This document shows, in pieces, positions 9,697 through 18,131 of a DNA stretch of 64,000 nucleotides (the stretch's first letter is position 1; every line of letters begins with the position of its first letter). Under the pieces are notes generated by a model, which saw only the letters and a list, made by a program, of their open reading frames with translations, made no database searches and was not told the origin of the DNA. Both the position numbers and the translations under genes were made by a program. The DNA is from Micromonospora sp. RHAY321. GTDB taxonomy: Bacteria > Actinomycetota > Actinomycetes > Mycobacteriales > Micromonosporaceae. The DNA is taken from the NCBI RefSeq assembly GCF_023896955.1, contig NZ_JAMHIW010000011.1:62001-126000 (forward strand), written 5' to 3'.

Positions 9697-10569
9697 ATGG
9701 CGACCGACATCGGCAAACAACCCGCGAAGGCTTCCGGCACGTACCGGATCGGCGGCGACGTCACCGTCAACCGGCTCGGCTACGGGGCGATGCAGCTCAC
9801 CGGGCCGGGCGTGTGGGGCGACCCGAAGGACCCGGCCGAGGCGCTCCGGGTGCTGCGGCGGGCGGTGGAGCTGGGCGTCACGTTCATCGACACCGCCGAC
9901 TCGTACGGCCCGTTCGTCTCTGAGCTGCTGATCCGCGAGGCCCTGCACCCGTACCCCGATGACCTGGTCATCGCGACGAAGGGTGGGTTCACCCGGGCCG
10001 GGCCGGGCGACTGGCGCGTGGTGGGTCGCCCGGAGTACCTGCGCCAGCAGTGTGAGCTGAGCCTGCGGCACCTCGGCCTGGACACCATCCCGCTCTACCA
10101 GCTGCACCGGATCGACCCGCAGGTGCCGCTCGCCGATCAGCTGGGCGAGCTCGCGCTGTTGCGGCAGGAGGGCAAGATCCGGCACATCGGACTGTCCGAG
10201 GTGAGCGTCGCGCAGATCGAGGAGTCCCGCGCGATCACCGACATCGTCTCGGTGCAGAACCTGTACAACCTCGCGAACCGCAGCGCCGAGGACGTACTGG
10301 AGTACTGCGAGCGCAACGACATGGCGTTCATTCCGTGGTTCCCGATCGCCACCGGTGAGCTGGCCCGCCCGGGTGGCCCGCTGGACGCGATCTCCAACGC
10401 GCACGGCGCGACGCCCGCGCAGCTCGCGCTGGCGTGGCTGTTGCGCCGGTCGCCGGTGATGCTGCCGATCCCCGGTACGTCCTCGGTGGCGCACCTGGAG
10501 GAGAACGTGGCCGCTGGCGACGTGCGGCTCACCGACGACGAGTTCGAGGCGCTGGCGAAGGCGAGCTGA
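9697..10569 (+). CDS. Aldo/keto reductase
   Basis: A 290-residue NADPH-dependent oxidoreductase of the AKR superfamily. The catalytic tetrad is visible: Asp and Tyr in FIDTADSYG, Lys in VIATKGG, His in LYQLHRIDP. The cofactor-binding end is VMLPIPGTSSVAHLEEN. ATG 9697 follows GGGGAT. It lies between the divergent CHAT gene and the convergent EACC1-like gene, so it may be an unrelated insertion in that block. Substrate unknown. Confidence 0.9.
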   Translation: MATDIGKQPAKASGTYRIGGDVTVNRLGYGAMQLTGPGVWGDPKDPAEALRVLRRAVELGVTFIDTADSYGPFVSELLIREALHPYPDDLVIATKGGFTRAGPGDWRVVGRPEYLRQQCELSLRHLGLDTIPLYQLHRIDPQVPLADQLGELALLRQEGKIRHIGLSEVSVAQIEESRAITDIVSVQNLYNLANRSAEDVLEYCERNDMAFIPWFPIATGELARPGGPLDAISNAHGATPAQLALAWLLRRSPVMLPIPGTSSVAHLEENVAAGDVRLTDDEFEALAKAS

Positions 10570-10593
10570 CCTGCCGGTTCGGGCGCCGTCGGC

Positions 10594-10986
10594 TCAGCCG
10601 GCGGCGTCCGGGCCGGGCTCGCGGGCGGCCCGCAGCGCCTCGGTGGCCTGGGTCAGCAACCGGGCCGAGTCGGTGCGCCCGTTCACCTGGATCTCCACCT
10701 CGGTGTCCCCGGCCTGGATCCGGATGCTGGCTTCGGTGCGCTGCTGATCGACCCAGGACTGCAACAGGTTGAACAGCCCCGGGAGCAGGCCCTGGGCCAG
10801 CACCGCGATGATGACCGCGTCGCTGAAGCCCGGCCGTCCCCCGCCACCGCCGGCCTGGCGGGCCACCGGCCGGTACGCCGGGTCGCGGTGGATCCAGTCG
10901 AGCAGGGCGACCGGCGGTGGCTGTCGGTGCCGGGGGTTGATGGTCAGCCGGACGGGCTGCCGCGCGGCGGCGTCGTGGTCGGTCAC
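10594..10986 (-). CDS. EACC1-like effector-associated component
   Basis: A 130-residue protein with the layout of EACC1 (effector-associated constant component 1) proteins: an N-terminal strand, LLDWIHRDPAYRPVARQ, a hydrophobic helix SDAVIIAVLAQGLLPGLFNLLQSWV (about residues 54-78 in pieces), then two strands ASIRIQAGDTEVEIQVNG and a final helix. Family knowledge: EACC1 proteins accompany peptidase effectors in multi-gene actinobacterial conflict systems. GTG 10986 has GAGGAGGGAGAG upstream and lies 13 bases after the M48 peptidase stop, so the two form an operon. Assignment rests on pattern recognition only. Confidence 0.68.
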   Translation of the reverse strand: MTDHDAAARQPVRLTINPRHRQPPPVALLDWIHRDPAYRPVARQAGGGGGRPGFSDAVIIAVLAQGLLPGLFNLLQSWVDQQRTEASIRIQAGDTEVEIQVNGRTDSARLLTQATEALRAAREPGPDAAG

Positions 10987-10999
10987 GGTCTCTCCCTCC

Positions 11000-13252
11000 T
11001 CAGTCGGCGGCGGGTCGGAAGGCGATGGTGTCCCCGTCGGCGGTGGCGACGCCGGCGACGCTGAGCTCCTGCTCCTCGCTGAACGGTGAGCTGCTGCCGA
11101 AGTAGGTGGTGGTGCCGCTGACCTGTACCTTGCCCCGGGCCTCGAACGGCGTGCCGACCTGGGCGGTGCCCGGGCCGGTCAGCTCGACGGTGAGCCGCGG
11201 GTACTCGATGATCTTCCAGGTGACCTTCTGGGCGGCGCCGCCGCTGAAGTAGCCGAACGGGCAACCCGGCGGCGCGGCGACGGTCTGCTTGGCGCACTCG
11301 TCCAACCAGGTCCGGACCTGGGCCTCGACCGCCTCGACCGCCGCCGGCTTGAGCACCGGGACCAGTCTCAGGGTGGCGCCCTCGGTCTGTTCCGGGGTGA
11401 TCGGCAGGGTCTCGGGTGGCACCTCGCTGAGCGCGTCGGACGGGCCGGTGGCGGTGTAGCCGCCGGGCAGCAGCACCAGCGTGGGCCCCTCGGTGGCGAC
11501 CGGCAGCTCCACCCCGTTGAGCCGCACCCCGGGGCCGGCCACGGGGGCGTTGACCGGAATCAGCCCGCCGACGAGCTGCCAACCGTGGAACAGCCCGGCG
11601 GTGGCGTCCTCGTCACGGCGCACGGTCATGTCGACGGTGCGGCGTTCGCCGGCCAGCCGGTACGCCACCGTGGCGGTGGCGGTGTCGCCGTCGCGCTTCA
11701 GCGAGCTGATCTCGACGTCGGTGGGTGGCTGGTAGCCGTCCCCGCGCAGCAACCGGGCGAGGAGTCCCCGGTCGGTTACGCCGGCCCGCTCCTGCTCGGT
11801 GAGGACGCCGAGCGCCGCGTCGCTGTCCCGGTCGGCGAGTGCCGAGAAGTAGTCGTCGATCGCCGCCTGGGGACGGAAGAACGCCCACTGCACCACGCTC
11901 AGCCCGCCGGTGCCGAGGCAGGCGGCCAGCACCAGGGCGCCGACCACCAGCCAGGTCCGCCGGGTGCCGACCGGGCCGGAGCGGCCGAACAGCCGCTCGG
12001 CGGTGACCGGGGCCGCCTCGCCCACCCCGACCGGTGCACCGGCCACCGTTGCCCGGTCGAGGGCGTCGAGCCGGAGCTCGTGCGGCGGGTGGGTCGCGCA
12101 GACCGCCTCGTCCCAGCCGCTGCGGCCGCTCTCGAAGGACAGGCGGCGCTCCAGGATGCGTCGCATCCCGTCGACGTGCCCGGTGAGCACCGCACCGAGG
12201 TCGGCCCGGTACTCCGCTGCCCGGACGTCGCGTGCGTGCAGGGGCAGCACCAGGTACCGCATGGTGAGCAGCACCGGCCAGAAGAACAGGAAGACCACGA
12301 GGTTGGTGGCCGGGTGCGGGAAGGTGCGCATCAGCCAGGTCGGCAGGGCGTGCGCGAGGGTCAGCGGCAGGCCGACGCCACGGACGAACGCGCTGGTGAT
12401 CTCGTCGCCGGTGCGCCAGTGCACCAGCTCGTGGCTGAGCAGGGCGGCGACCTCGTCGTCCGGCTCGGTCAGCACGGCGGTGGTGACCACCACGTGCCGG
12501 GCGTACGTGCGGGCGTTGCCGAGGACGGGGTCGTCCTCCATCAACAGGCGCGGCACGGTGGGCAGGCCGAGCCGTTGCGCGCAGTCGTCCAGCACCGGGC
12601 GCAGCCGCGCGTACTCCCGGCGGCTGGGCTGGCGAGCACCGGAGACCACCAGCAGGCGCGGCTCCAGCAGCACCCGGTAGAGCGTGTAGAGGACACCGAT
12701 CAACGCCGCCGCGACGACCGTGCCGACGAGCCCGGTAACCAGCGCGATCGGCTCGTCGGAGGTGCCCAGCCAGGGCAGCACCAGCACGCTGAGGAAGCCG
12801 ACCAGGAACCCGACGACGAAACCGACGACACCGCCGAGCACCCCACCGGAGCGGGTCAGGAACGCCTCCGTCAGCGGGCCGATCAGCGGGGCGTCCCGCA
12901 GCACCGAGGGCACCTGGTCATCGACGCCGAACCCGCCGGCGAAGAGGCCGACGACGGCGAGGGTGAGGCCGCCCCAGACCGCCAGCAGCAGCGCGACGGG
13001 CAGGTAGAACCAGGTGGCGACGAAGGCGCCGAGCACGCCCCGCCAGTCCCGCAGGATGCCGGCACGCAGCCAGACCAGCGCGTTGGGGTAGCCGGGTGGC
13101 CGGTCGGCGAGACCGCCGGTGGCGGCCGGCGCGGGGTTCGCGGGTGGTTCGGCGGCCCGCACGTCGAGCTGCGGCACGGTGGGCGGGGTGCCCGCCGGGG
13201 GCTCGGCGTGCGGCGGTTGGCCCGGTGGCACGGCGGCCGGCGGCTCGGTCAT
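11000..13252 (-). CDS. Membrane M48 metallopeptidase with extracytoplasmic C-terminal domain
   Basis: A 750-residue protein. Residues 1-60 are proline-rich and cytosolic; three hydrophobic segments follow (GVLGAFVATWFYLPVALLLA, GGVVGFVVGFLVGFLSVLVL, GLVGTVVAAALIGVLYTLY). The M48 catalytic domain has the zinc motif HELVH at residues 274-278 and the third ligand in RAAEYRAD. A further helix (TWLVVGALVLAACLGTGGL) leads to a roughly 290-residue C-terminal part beginning with an NTF2-like IDDYFSALADRD segment, likely outside the membrane. Standard HtpX-type M48 enzymes are about 300 residues, so the C-terminal extension is unusual. ATG 13252 is preceded by AAGGAGCAG. The gene precedes and is probably co-transcribed with the EACC1-like gene. 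Confidence 0.85.
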   Translation of the reverse strand: MTEPPAAVPPGQPPHAEPPAGTPPTVPQLDVRAAEPPANPAPAATGGLADRPPGYPNALVWLRAGILRDWRGVLGAFVATWFYLPVALLLAVWGGLTLAVVGLFAGGFGVDDQVPSVLRDAPLIGPLTEAFLTRSGGVLGGVVGFVVGFLVGFLSVLVLPWLGTSDEPIALVTGLVGTVVAAALIGVLYTLYRVLLEPRLLVVSGARQPSRREYARLRPVLDDCAQRLGLPTVPRLLMEDDPVLGNARTYARHVVVTTAVLTEPDDEVAALLSHELVHWRTGDEITSAFVRGVGLPLTLAHALPTWLMRTFPHPATNLVVFLFFWPVLLTMRYLVLPLHARDVRAAEYRADLGAVLTGHVDGMRRILERRLSFESGRSGWDEAVCATHPPHELRLDALDRATVAGAPVGVGEAAPVTAERLFGRSGPVGTRRTWLVVGALVLAACLGTGGLSVVQWAFFRPQAAIDDYFSALADRDSDAALGVLTEQERAGVTDRGLLARLLRGDGYQPPTDVEISSLKRDGDTATATVAYRLAGERRTVDMTVRRDEDATAGLFHGWQLVGGLIPVNAPVAGPGVRLNGVELPVATEGPTLVLLPGGYTATGPSDALSEVPPETLPITPEQTEGATLRLVPVLKPAAVEAVEAQVRTWLDECAKQTVAAPPGCPFGYFSGGAAQKVTWKIIEYPRLTVELTGPGTAQVGTPFEARGKVQVSGTTTYFGSSSPFSEEQELSVAGVATADGDTIAFRPAAD

Positions 13253-13386
13253 GCGCGCTGCTCCTTCGGGGGTGACCACGCCCACTGTCGGGAATGGACG
13301 GCCGGAGCAGGCTATCGAGCGGTCCTGATGTCTGCCACACCGTTTCCGCGCGATGTCGGTTACCCGACGCGGGTGGCCACGGCGAG

Positions 13387-13412
13387 CGGGAGGCCCCGGC
13401 CGGGGCCTCCCG
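13387..13412 (-). terminator. Palindromic terminator after the lipase gene
   Basis: CGGGAGGCCCCGG followed directly by its reverse complement makes a perfect 26-base palindrome, 12 bases past the lipase stop. It is a GC-only hairpin with no U-tract, a common form in high-GC actinobacteria. Confidence 0.65.
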
Positions 13413-13423
13413 CGCCGACCGGG

Positions 13424-14203
13424 TCAGAGCGCGAGGCAGTTGGGCCGCACCGGGCCGTCGACCAGGGCGCCGCGCACGATGGTGTACGAGGTGCCGTCGA
13501 GCACCAGACCGAGGTGCCCGACCACCCGCAGCGGGCAGTACGCCTGGATCAGCACGTTGGTCGCGCCGTCGTTGACGGCGGCGTTCCCGGTCGGCCGGAC
13601 CAGCTCGTCCTGCAGCGTGCGGATGGTGGTGTAGCGCACCGTGCCCGGGGTGTCGTCGCCGGCGTTGAGGTCGGCGAGGAAGGCGGAGCCGATCGTCATC
13701 TGCTGGCAGGCCACGATGCCGGCGCAGCTGCCGAGGCCCAGGAACGCCACGATGTTCGCGACGTAGGTGCCGTACTGCGGTGAGCCCAGGCTGACGTACC
13801 GGCCGACGGTGGCGGTGCCGCCGAGCCGTTTGAGGTAGTAGCGGGCGACCAGGCCGCCCTCGGAGTGCGCGACGACGTCCACGGTCGCCGCGCCGGTGCT
13901 GGCGCGTACCTGACCGACGTAGGTGGCGAACGCGCGGGCCGAGGTGGGGATGTCACCGAGGCCCAGCCCGGGCAGCTGGTAGATGAAGGTCCGGTAGCCG
14001 TCGGCGCGCAGGCGGGCGGCGATCGGCTCGTACGCGACGGCGACGCCGCTGAGCCCGCCGACCACGATGACCGGGTTGGCCGCCGCGGCGACGGCCACCG
14101 GGGTGGGCTCGGGTGCGGCGGGGGCGGCGGTCGCCGTGGCGGTGGACGCGAGCAGGGCGGCGGTGGCGAGGGACAGGACGAGGGCGGTCTTTCGGAGCAG
14201 CAT
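13424..14203 (-). CDS. Secreted triacylglycerol lipase/esterase (LipA/EstB type)
   Basis: A 259-residue exported alpha/beta hydrolase. The signal peptide is clear: MLLRKTALVLSLATAALLAS, cleaved near ATATAAPAA. The oxyanion region is NPVIVVGGLSG, the nucleophile elbow is AHSEGG (Ser in VVAHSEGGLVARYYL), and the C-terminus has the catalytic histidine in VGHLGLVLD. Three or four cysteines suggest disulfides outside the cell. ATG 14203 has a perfect GGAGGT upstream. It should hydrolyse lipids or polyesters in the environment; the specificity is unknown. Confidence 0.87.
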   Translation of the reverse strand: MLLRKTALVLSLATAALLASTATATAAPAAPEPTPVAVAAAANPVIVVGGLSGVAVAYEPIAARLRADGYRTFIYQLPGLGLGDIPTSARAFATYVGQVRASTGAATVDVVAHSEGGLVARYYLKRLGGTATVGRYVSLGSPQYGTYVANIVAFLGLGSCAGIVACQQMTIGSAFLADLNAGDDTPGTVRYTTIRTLQDELVRPTGNAAVNDGATNVLIQAYCPLRVVGHLGLVLDGTSYTIVRGALVDGPVRPNCLAL

Positions 14204-14405
14204 GGCTGCACCTCCGGGGGGAGGCACCCGGCGAGCCGGGCAGGTGGGTGGGGTGTCCGGTCGACCGTGCGACGATGATGCCCGTAACAATTTAGAAACG
14301 TCAATGACTTGTTACGCGCCGGTAACCCGTTGTTCCGGCGGGAGTGCAAACCGGCATATCGGCTCGCTCCACTTCGGACCGCCGGCCGGATGGCATGCTG
14401 TGCCC

Positions 14406-15761
14406 GTGGCCGCTGACGAACCCACCGAGCGCCCGCTGCGCGTGATGCCGTGGTGGCTGGTCCTGGTCGGCCTGCTGCTGGCCGCCGCCCTGGGTTGGCT
14501 GGTGCTGGACCTGCTGCTCACGGAGGCCGATCGCGCCACCCAGCCGGACACTCGCGCCACGCTGCGCATCGACGCGATCCGCACCGGCTTGACCGTGGTC
14601 GCCGGCACCGGCGGCGGCCTGGCGCTGCTGCTGGCCGCCCGCCGCCAGTGGATCGCCGAACGCGCGCAGCGCCATCAGGAGAGCGTCGCCACCCGGGACC
14701 AGTCGCACCGGGACCGGGTGCAGGCGCACGCCGAATCGGTTGCGGAGGCCGCGCAACGGCACCAGGACCGGCAGTCCGGAGCGGCCGAGCACGACGCGGC
14801 CGAGCGCCGGCTGACCGAGCTCTACACCCGCGCGGTGGAACTGCTCGGCAACGACAGCGCGGCGGTACGCCTCGGCGGCCTGCACGCGCTGGAGCGCCTC
14901 GGCCAGGACAACCCGGCGCAGCGGCCGACGATCGGGGCGGTGCTCTGCGCGTACCTGCGGATGCCGGCGCCGGACGACGACCCGCGTGAGACCGAGGTCC
15001 GGCGGACCGCGCAACGGGTGCTGACCCGGCACCTGCGCGCGGACGACCCGGCCCACTGGCCGGAGATCACCCTGGACCTGACCGGTGCCCGGCTCGTCGA
15101 CTTCGACGCCACGGGCTGCACGCTGGTCGACGCGAACTTCATCGGGGCGGTGTTCACCGGCGTCACCAGCTTCGCCCGCGCGACCGCCCGGGGGCGGCTC
15201 GACCTCGGGGCGGTCTTCGGCGAGGTCACCTTCGACGACCTGACCGCCGACGCCGAGGTGGTGCTGGACGACGCCCGTTTCGAGGGTCAGACCAGCTTCG
15301 ACCGGGCCACGTTCACCGCCGGCCTGTCCTGCCGGCGGTCCCGCTTCGCCGGCCCGACGTCATTTCACCAGGCGAGCTTCCACCAGCCGACCAGCTTCGA
15401 CGCGACCCGCTTCGGCGACGGCGCCCGGTTCCGTCAGGCCGCCTTCCTCGGCGGGCTGTCCATGGAGCACACCGAGTTCGCCGGGTACGCGGGGTTCCGC
15501 TCGGTCCGCTTCGCCGACATGGCCCTCTTCCGGTGGACCGTGTTCGCCGCCGAGGCGTGCTTCGAGCACGCGCGCTTCGAGGGGGCGGCGAACTTCGGGC
15601 GGGCCCGGTTCCACGGGCCGGGCAGGTTCGACGGCGCCGAGTTCGGTCAACCGCCGCAGGTGGACCAGGCGCGGGCGGCGGCCGGCGGCGGGCACGCCTG
15701 GCCGGCCGGGACGACGGTCGAACGGCTCGACGACGAGTGGGTGCTGCTCGTCGACCACTGA
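14406..15761 (+). CDS. Membrane-anchored pentapeptide-repeat protein
   Basis: A 451-residue protein with two N-terminal membrane helices (MPWWLVLVGLLLAAALGWLV and TGLTVVAGTGGGLALLLAA), then a charged coiled-coil stretch (about residues 80-140), the conserved LYTRAVELLGNDSAAVRLGG segment, and a pentapeptide-repeat C-terminus of the phenylalanine-spaced type (SFDRATF, SFHQASF, RFDGAEF). The repeats form a right-handed quadrilateral beta-helix. Similar proteins are numerous in actinobacteria and their role is unknown. The GTG start sits six bases after CATGCT, a layout compatible with leaderless translation. Confidence 0.82.
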   Translation: MAADEPTERPLRVMPWWLVLVGLLLAAALGWLVLDLLLTEADRATQPDTRATLRIDAIRTGLTVVAGTGGGLALLLAARRQWIAERAQRHQESVATRDQSHRDRVQAHAESVAEAAQRHQDRQSGAAEHDAAERRLTELYTRAVELLGNDSAAVRLGGLHALERLGQDNPAQRPTIGAVLCAYLRMPAPDDDPRETEVRRTAQRVLTRHLRADDPAHWPEITLDLTGARLVDFDATGCTLVDANFIGAVFTGVTSFARATARGRLDLGAVFGEVTFDDLTADAEVVLDDARFEGQTSFDRATFTAGLSCRRSRFAGPTSFHQASFHQPTSFDATRFGDGARFRQAAFLGGLSMEHTEFAGYAGFRSVRFADMALFRWTVFAAEACFEHARFEGAANFGRARFHGPGRFDGAEFGQPPQVDQARAAAGGGHAWPAGTTVERLDDEWVLLVDH

Positions 15762-15784
15762 CGCCACACGCGGGCGGCGGAGGG

Positions 15785-16366
15785 TCAGCGGGTGGTCGCC
15801 GGAGGGCGCAGGCCGTCGAGGGCCACGCCGAGCACCCGGTCACGCTGGTCGGTCGACGGGAACTGGGCCATGGTGAGGCCGCTGATCAGCCGCACGACGT
15901 CGTCGAAGCTGACATCCTCGCGGACCACCCCGGCGGCCTGGGCGCGGCGCATCATCGGCTCACCGGCGGCGTAGATCTCCAGCCGGCAGCTCCGGAAGAC
16001 CTCGGAGTCGCGCAGCAACTCCTCGGCGAGTGCCCGCTTGGTCGCCACGTACCCGACGAACCGGTGCAGCCACGCGACGAGGGAATCCCACGGGGGCAGC
16101 TCGGCCAGGTCGGCGGCCGAGCGGCTGAGCGCCCGGACCTCCTCGACGTAGACGGCCTCGAACAGCTCACGGCGGTTGGCGAAGTTCCGGTAGAGGGTGC
16201 CGATGCCGACGCCGGCGCGGCGCGCCACGTCCTCCAGCGACGCGGACGCGCCGTTGTCGGCGAACGCCTCGCGGGCAGCGGCCACCAACGCGTCGTAGTT
16301 GCGCCGTGCGTCGGCCCGCTTCGGCCGGCGAGCGAAGACCTCGGGCACCTGCCCCGCGCTGGTCAT
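15785..16366 (-). CDS. TetR-family repressor of the adjacent MFS exporter
   Basis: A 193-residue regulator. The N-terminal helix-turn-helix reads ARRNYDALVAAAREAFADNG, ASLEDVARRAGVGIGTLYRNF, typical of TetR; the C-terminal helices (ligand pocket) resemble the SbtR-like domain. It is divergent from an MFS drug exporter, and the intergenic region carries three copies of a GGAG-N5-CCTCCG motif, its likely operators. ATG 16366 follows AGGTGAGG at a usable distance; GTG 16378 is an alternative start. Induction by an exported toxic compound is inferred from context. Confidence 0.88.
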   Translation of the reverse strand: MTSAGQVPEVFARRPKRADARRNYDALVAAAREAFADNGASASLEDVARRAGVGIGTLYRNFANRRELFEAVYVEEVRALSRSAADLAELPPWDSLVAWLHRFVGYVATKRALAEELLRDSEVFRSCRLEIYAAGEPMMRRAQAAGVVREDVSFDDVVRLISGLTMAQFPSTDQRDRVLGVALDGLRPPATTR

Positions 16367-16396
16367 GACGTGCGTCACCTCACCTTGGTTGCATCC

Positions 16397-16459
16397 GGAG
16401 GCACCCCTCCGCTAACGTAGTGGAGGCACCCCTCCGGAATGTCCGGAGCCTTGCCTCCG
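16397..16459. promoter_or_regulatory. Triple operator for the TetR/MFS pair
   Basis: GGAGGCACCCCTCCG occurs twice, at 16397-16411 and 16422-16436 (25 bases apart), and a variant GGAGCCTTGCCTCCG lies at 16445-16459. Each is an imperfect palindrome GGAG-N5-CCTCCG. Between the first two copies is AACGT sequence that gives a TANNNT -10 hexamer on both strands (TAACGT 16413-16418 plus; TACGTT 16419-16414 minus), so bound repressor would block both promoters. Confidence 0.68.
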
Positions 16460-16583
16460 GTTAGCTTACCTCGGGACCCGCCCGATCCGCCTGGCCACCC
16501 GATCGCCCGGCCCCGACACCCCTGCCCGCCGCGCACGACGGGCGACAAATCTCCTTCCGTACGCAACCAGGGAGTTTCCTCTC

Positions 16584-18050
16584 GTGGCAGTGACCTCCCG
16601 ACGCGGCTCGCGTCGGCTCACCTTCTCCGTGCTGGCCGCCGGCGCCGGGTTCTTCGCGATGCTCCAGTCGCTGATCACCCCCGTGCTGCCGACCATCCAG
16701 CACGACCTGCACACCTCCCAGAACACCGTCACCTGGGTACTGACCGCCTACCTGCTGTCGGCGTCGATCTTCACGCCGATCCTCGGCCGCGTCGGCGACA
16801 TGGTCGGCAAGGAGCGGATGCTGGTCGTCTCGCTCGCCGCGCTCGCCCTCGGCTGTCTGCTGGCCGCCATCGCGCCGAACATCGGCGTACTGATCATCGC
16901 CCGGGTCGTGCAGGGCGTCGGCGGCGCGGTCTTCCCGCTGTCGTTCGGCATCATCCGTGACGAGTTCCCCGCCGCACGGGTCTCCTCCGCCGTCGCCGCC
17001 ATCTCGGCGATCGTCGCCGCCGGCGGCGGGCTGGGCGTCGTGCTCGCCGGCCCGATCGTGGCCGCGCTGGACTACCGGTGGCTGTTCTGGATCCCGATGG
17101 TCGTGGTGGGGCTGACCGCCGTCGCCGCGCACCTGTTCGTGCCCGAGTCGCCGGTGCGTACCCCCGGGCGGATCGACTGGCGAGCCACCCTGCTGCTGTC
17201 CGGCTGGCTCGTCGCGCTGCTCCTGCCGATCAGCAAGGGCGCGGCCTGGGGCTGGACCTCCGGCCGGGTGCTCGGCCTGCTGGCGCTCGCCGTGGTGCTG
17301 TTCATCGGCTGGCTGGTCGCCGAGGTGCGCTCGGCCAACCCGCTGATCGACATGCGGATGATGCGCCTGCCCGGCGTCTGGACCACCAACCTGGTCGCCC
17401 TGCTCTACGGCGCGTCGATGTTCTCCGTGTACGCGTTCCTCCCGCAGTTCGTGCAGACCCCGACCGCCGCCGGCTACGGCTTCGGCGCCAGCATCAGCCA
17501 GGCGGGCCTGCTCATGCTGCCGATGCTCGTCGCGATGTTCGTCGCCGGCCTGGTCGCCGGCCGGCTCCAGTCGGTCTTCAGCGCCAAGGCGCAGCTCGCC
17601 ACCGGCGCGGCCTTCAACGTGGCCGCCTCCGCGATGCTGGCCGCCGCGCACGACACGCGCTGGGAGATCGGCGTGGCCGGCGGCCTGGTCGGCCTCGGCA
17701 TCGGTCTGGCCTTCGCCTCGATGGCCAACCTGATCGTGGCCAGCGTGCCCGCCAGCCAGACCGGCGTGGCGACCGGCATGAACGCCAACATCCGCACCAT
17801 CGGCGGCGCGATCGGCGCCGCCGTGGTCAGCGGCGTGATCACGGCCCACCCGCAGGCCAACGGCCTGCCCCGGGAGGCTGGCTTCACGATGGGCTTTCTG
17901 GTCCTCACGGCCATCGCCCTCGCCGCCGCGTTCGCGGCCCTGGCCGTCCCGTCCGCCCGGCGGGCGTCGTCCGGTCGCCGGCCGTCCACCGCGACGATCG
18001 TCGAGTCGGAGCTAGCCGGCGAGTTCGCCACCATGCCCGCGACCCGCTGA
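16584..18050 (+). CDS. MFS multidrug exporter, 14-helix DHA2 type
   Basis: A 488-residue major facilitator protein. It shows about 14 hydrophobic helices, motif A GRVGDMVGKERM between helices 2 and 3, and the antiporter-like motif around LGVVLAGPIVAALDYRWLFW. The drug:H+ antiporter 2 family exports lipophilic toxins and antibiotics. GTG 16584 is preceded by AGGGAG at 16568-16573. Divergent TetR control through the operators at 16397-16459 is likely. It ends at a strong bidirectional terminator. Confidence 0.9.
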   Translation: MAVTSRRGSRRLTFSVLAAGAGFFAMLQSLITPVLPTIQHDLHTSQNTVTWVLTAYLLSASIFTPILGRVGDMVGKERMLVVSLAALALGCLLAAIAPNIGVLIIARVVQGVGGAVFPLSFGIIRDEFPAARVSSAVAAISAIVAAGGGLGVVLAGPIVAALDYRWLFWIPMVVVGLTAVAAHLFVPESPVRTPGRIDWRATLLLSGWLVALLLPISKGAAWGWTSGRVLGLLALAVVLFIGWLVAEVRSANPLIDMRMMRLPGVWTTNLVALLYGASMFSVYAFLPQFVQTPTAAGYGFGASISQAGLLMLPMLVAMFVAGLVAGRLQSVFSAKAQLATGAAFNVAASAMLAAAHDTRWEIGVAGGLVGLGIGLAFASMANLIVASVPASQTGVATGMNANIRTIGGAIGAAVVSGVITAHPQANGLPREAGFTMGFLVLTAIALAAAFAALAVPSARRASSGRRPSTATIVESELAGEFATMPATR

Positions 18051-18061
18051 CCCGGCAAACC

Positions 18062-18097
18062 AGAAGGGGCAGGCAGCTCATGCTGCCTGCCCCTTCT
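18062..18097. terminator. Bidirectional terminator
   Basis: AGAAGGGGCAGGCAGC (18062-18077) and its exact complement (18082-18097) around the loop TCAT. The 16-bp perfect stem sits between the convergent MFS exporter and GH25-like gene and can serve both. Confidence 0.88.
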
Positions 18098-18131
18098 CCG
18101 GCTACGGATGACCCGGGCCGCCTGCCCTTCC

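Noticed and set aside
9490..10494. N-terminal extension of the CHAT protein frame (up to 1704 residues)
   Set aside because: It is antisense to the well-supported aldo/keto reductase gene and shows no protein family pattern; ATG 9489 has a good ribosome binding site.
11585..13783. Long plus-strand open frame (about 730 residues) opposite the M48 gene
   Set aside because: Typical antisense shadow in high-GC DNA: His/Gly/Arg/Gln-rich, no domain, no start signal. The same reasoning removes other long antisense frames, such as those opposite gltB, trpE and the FtsK-type gene.
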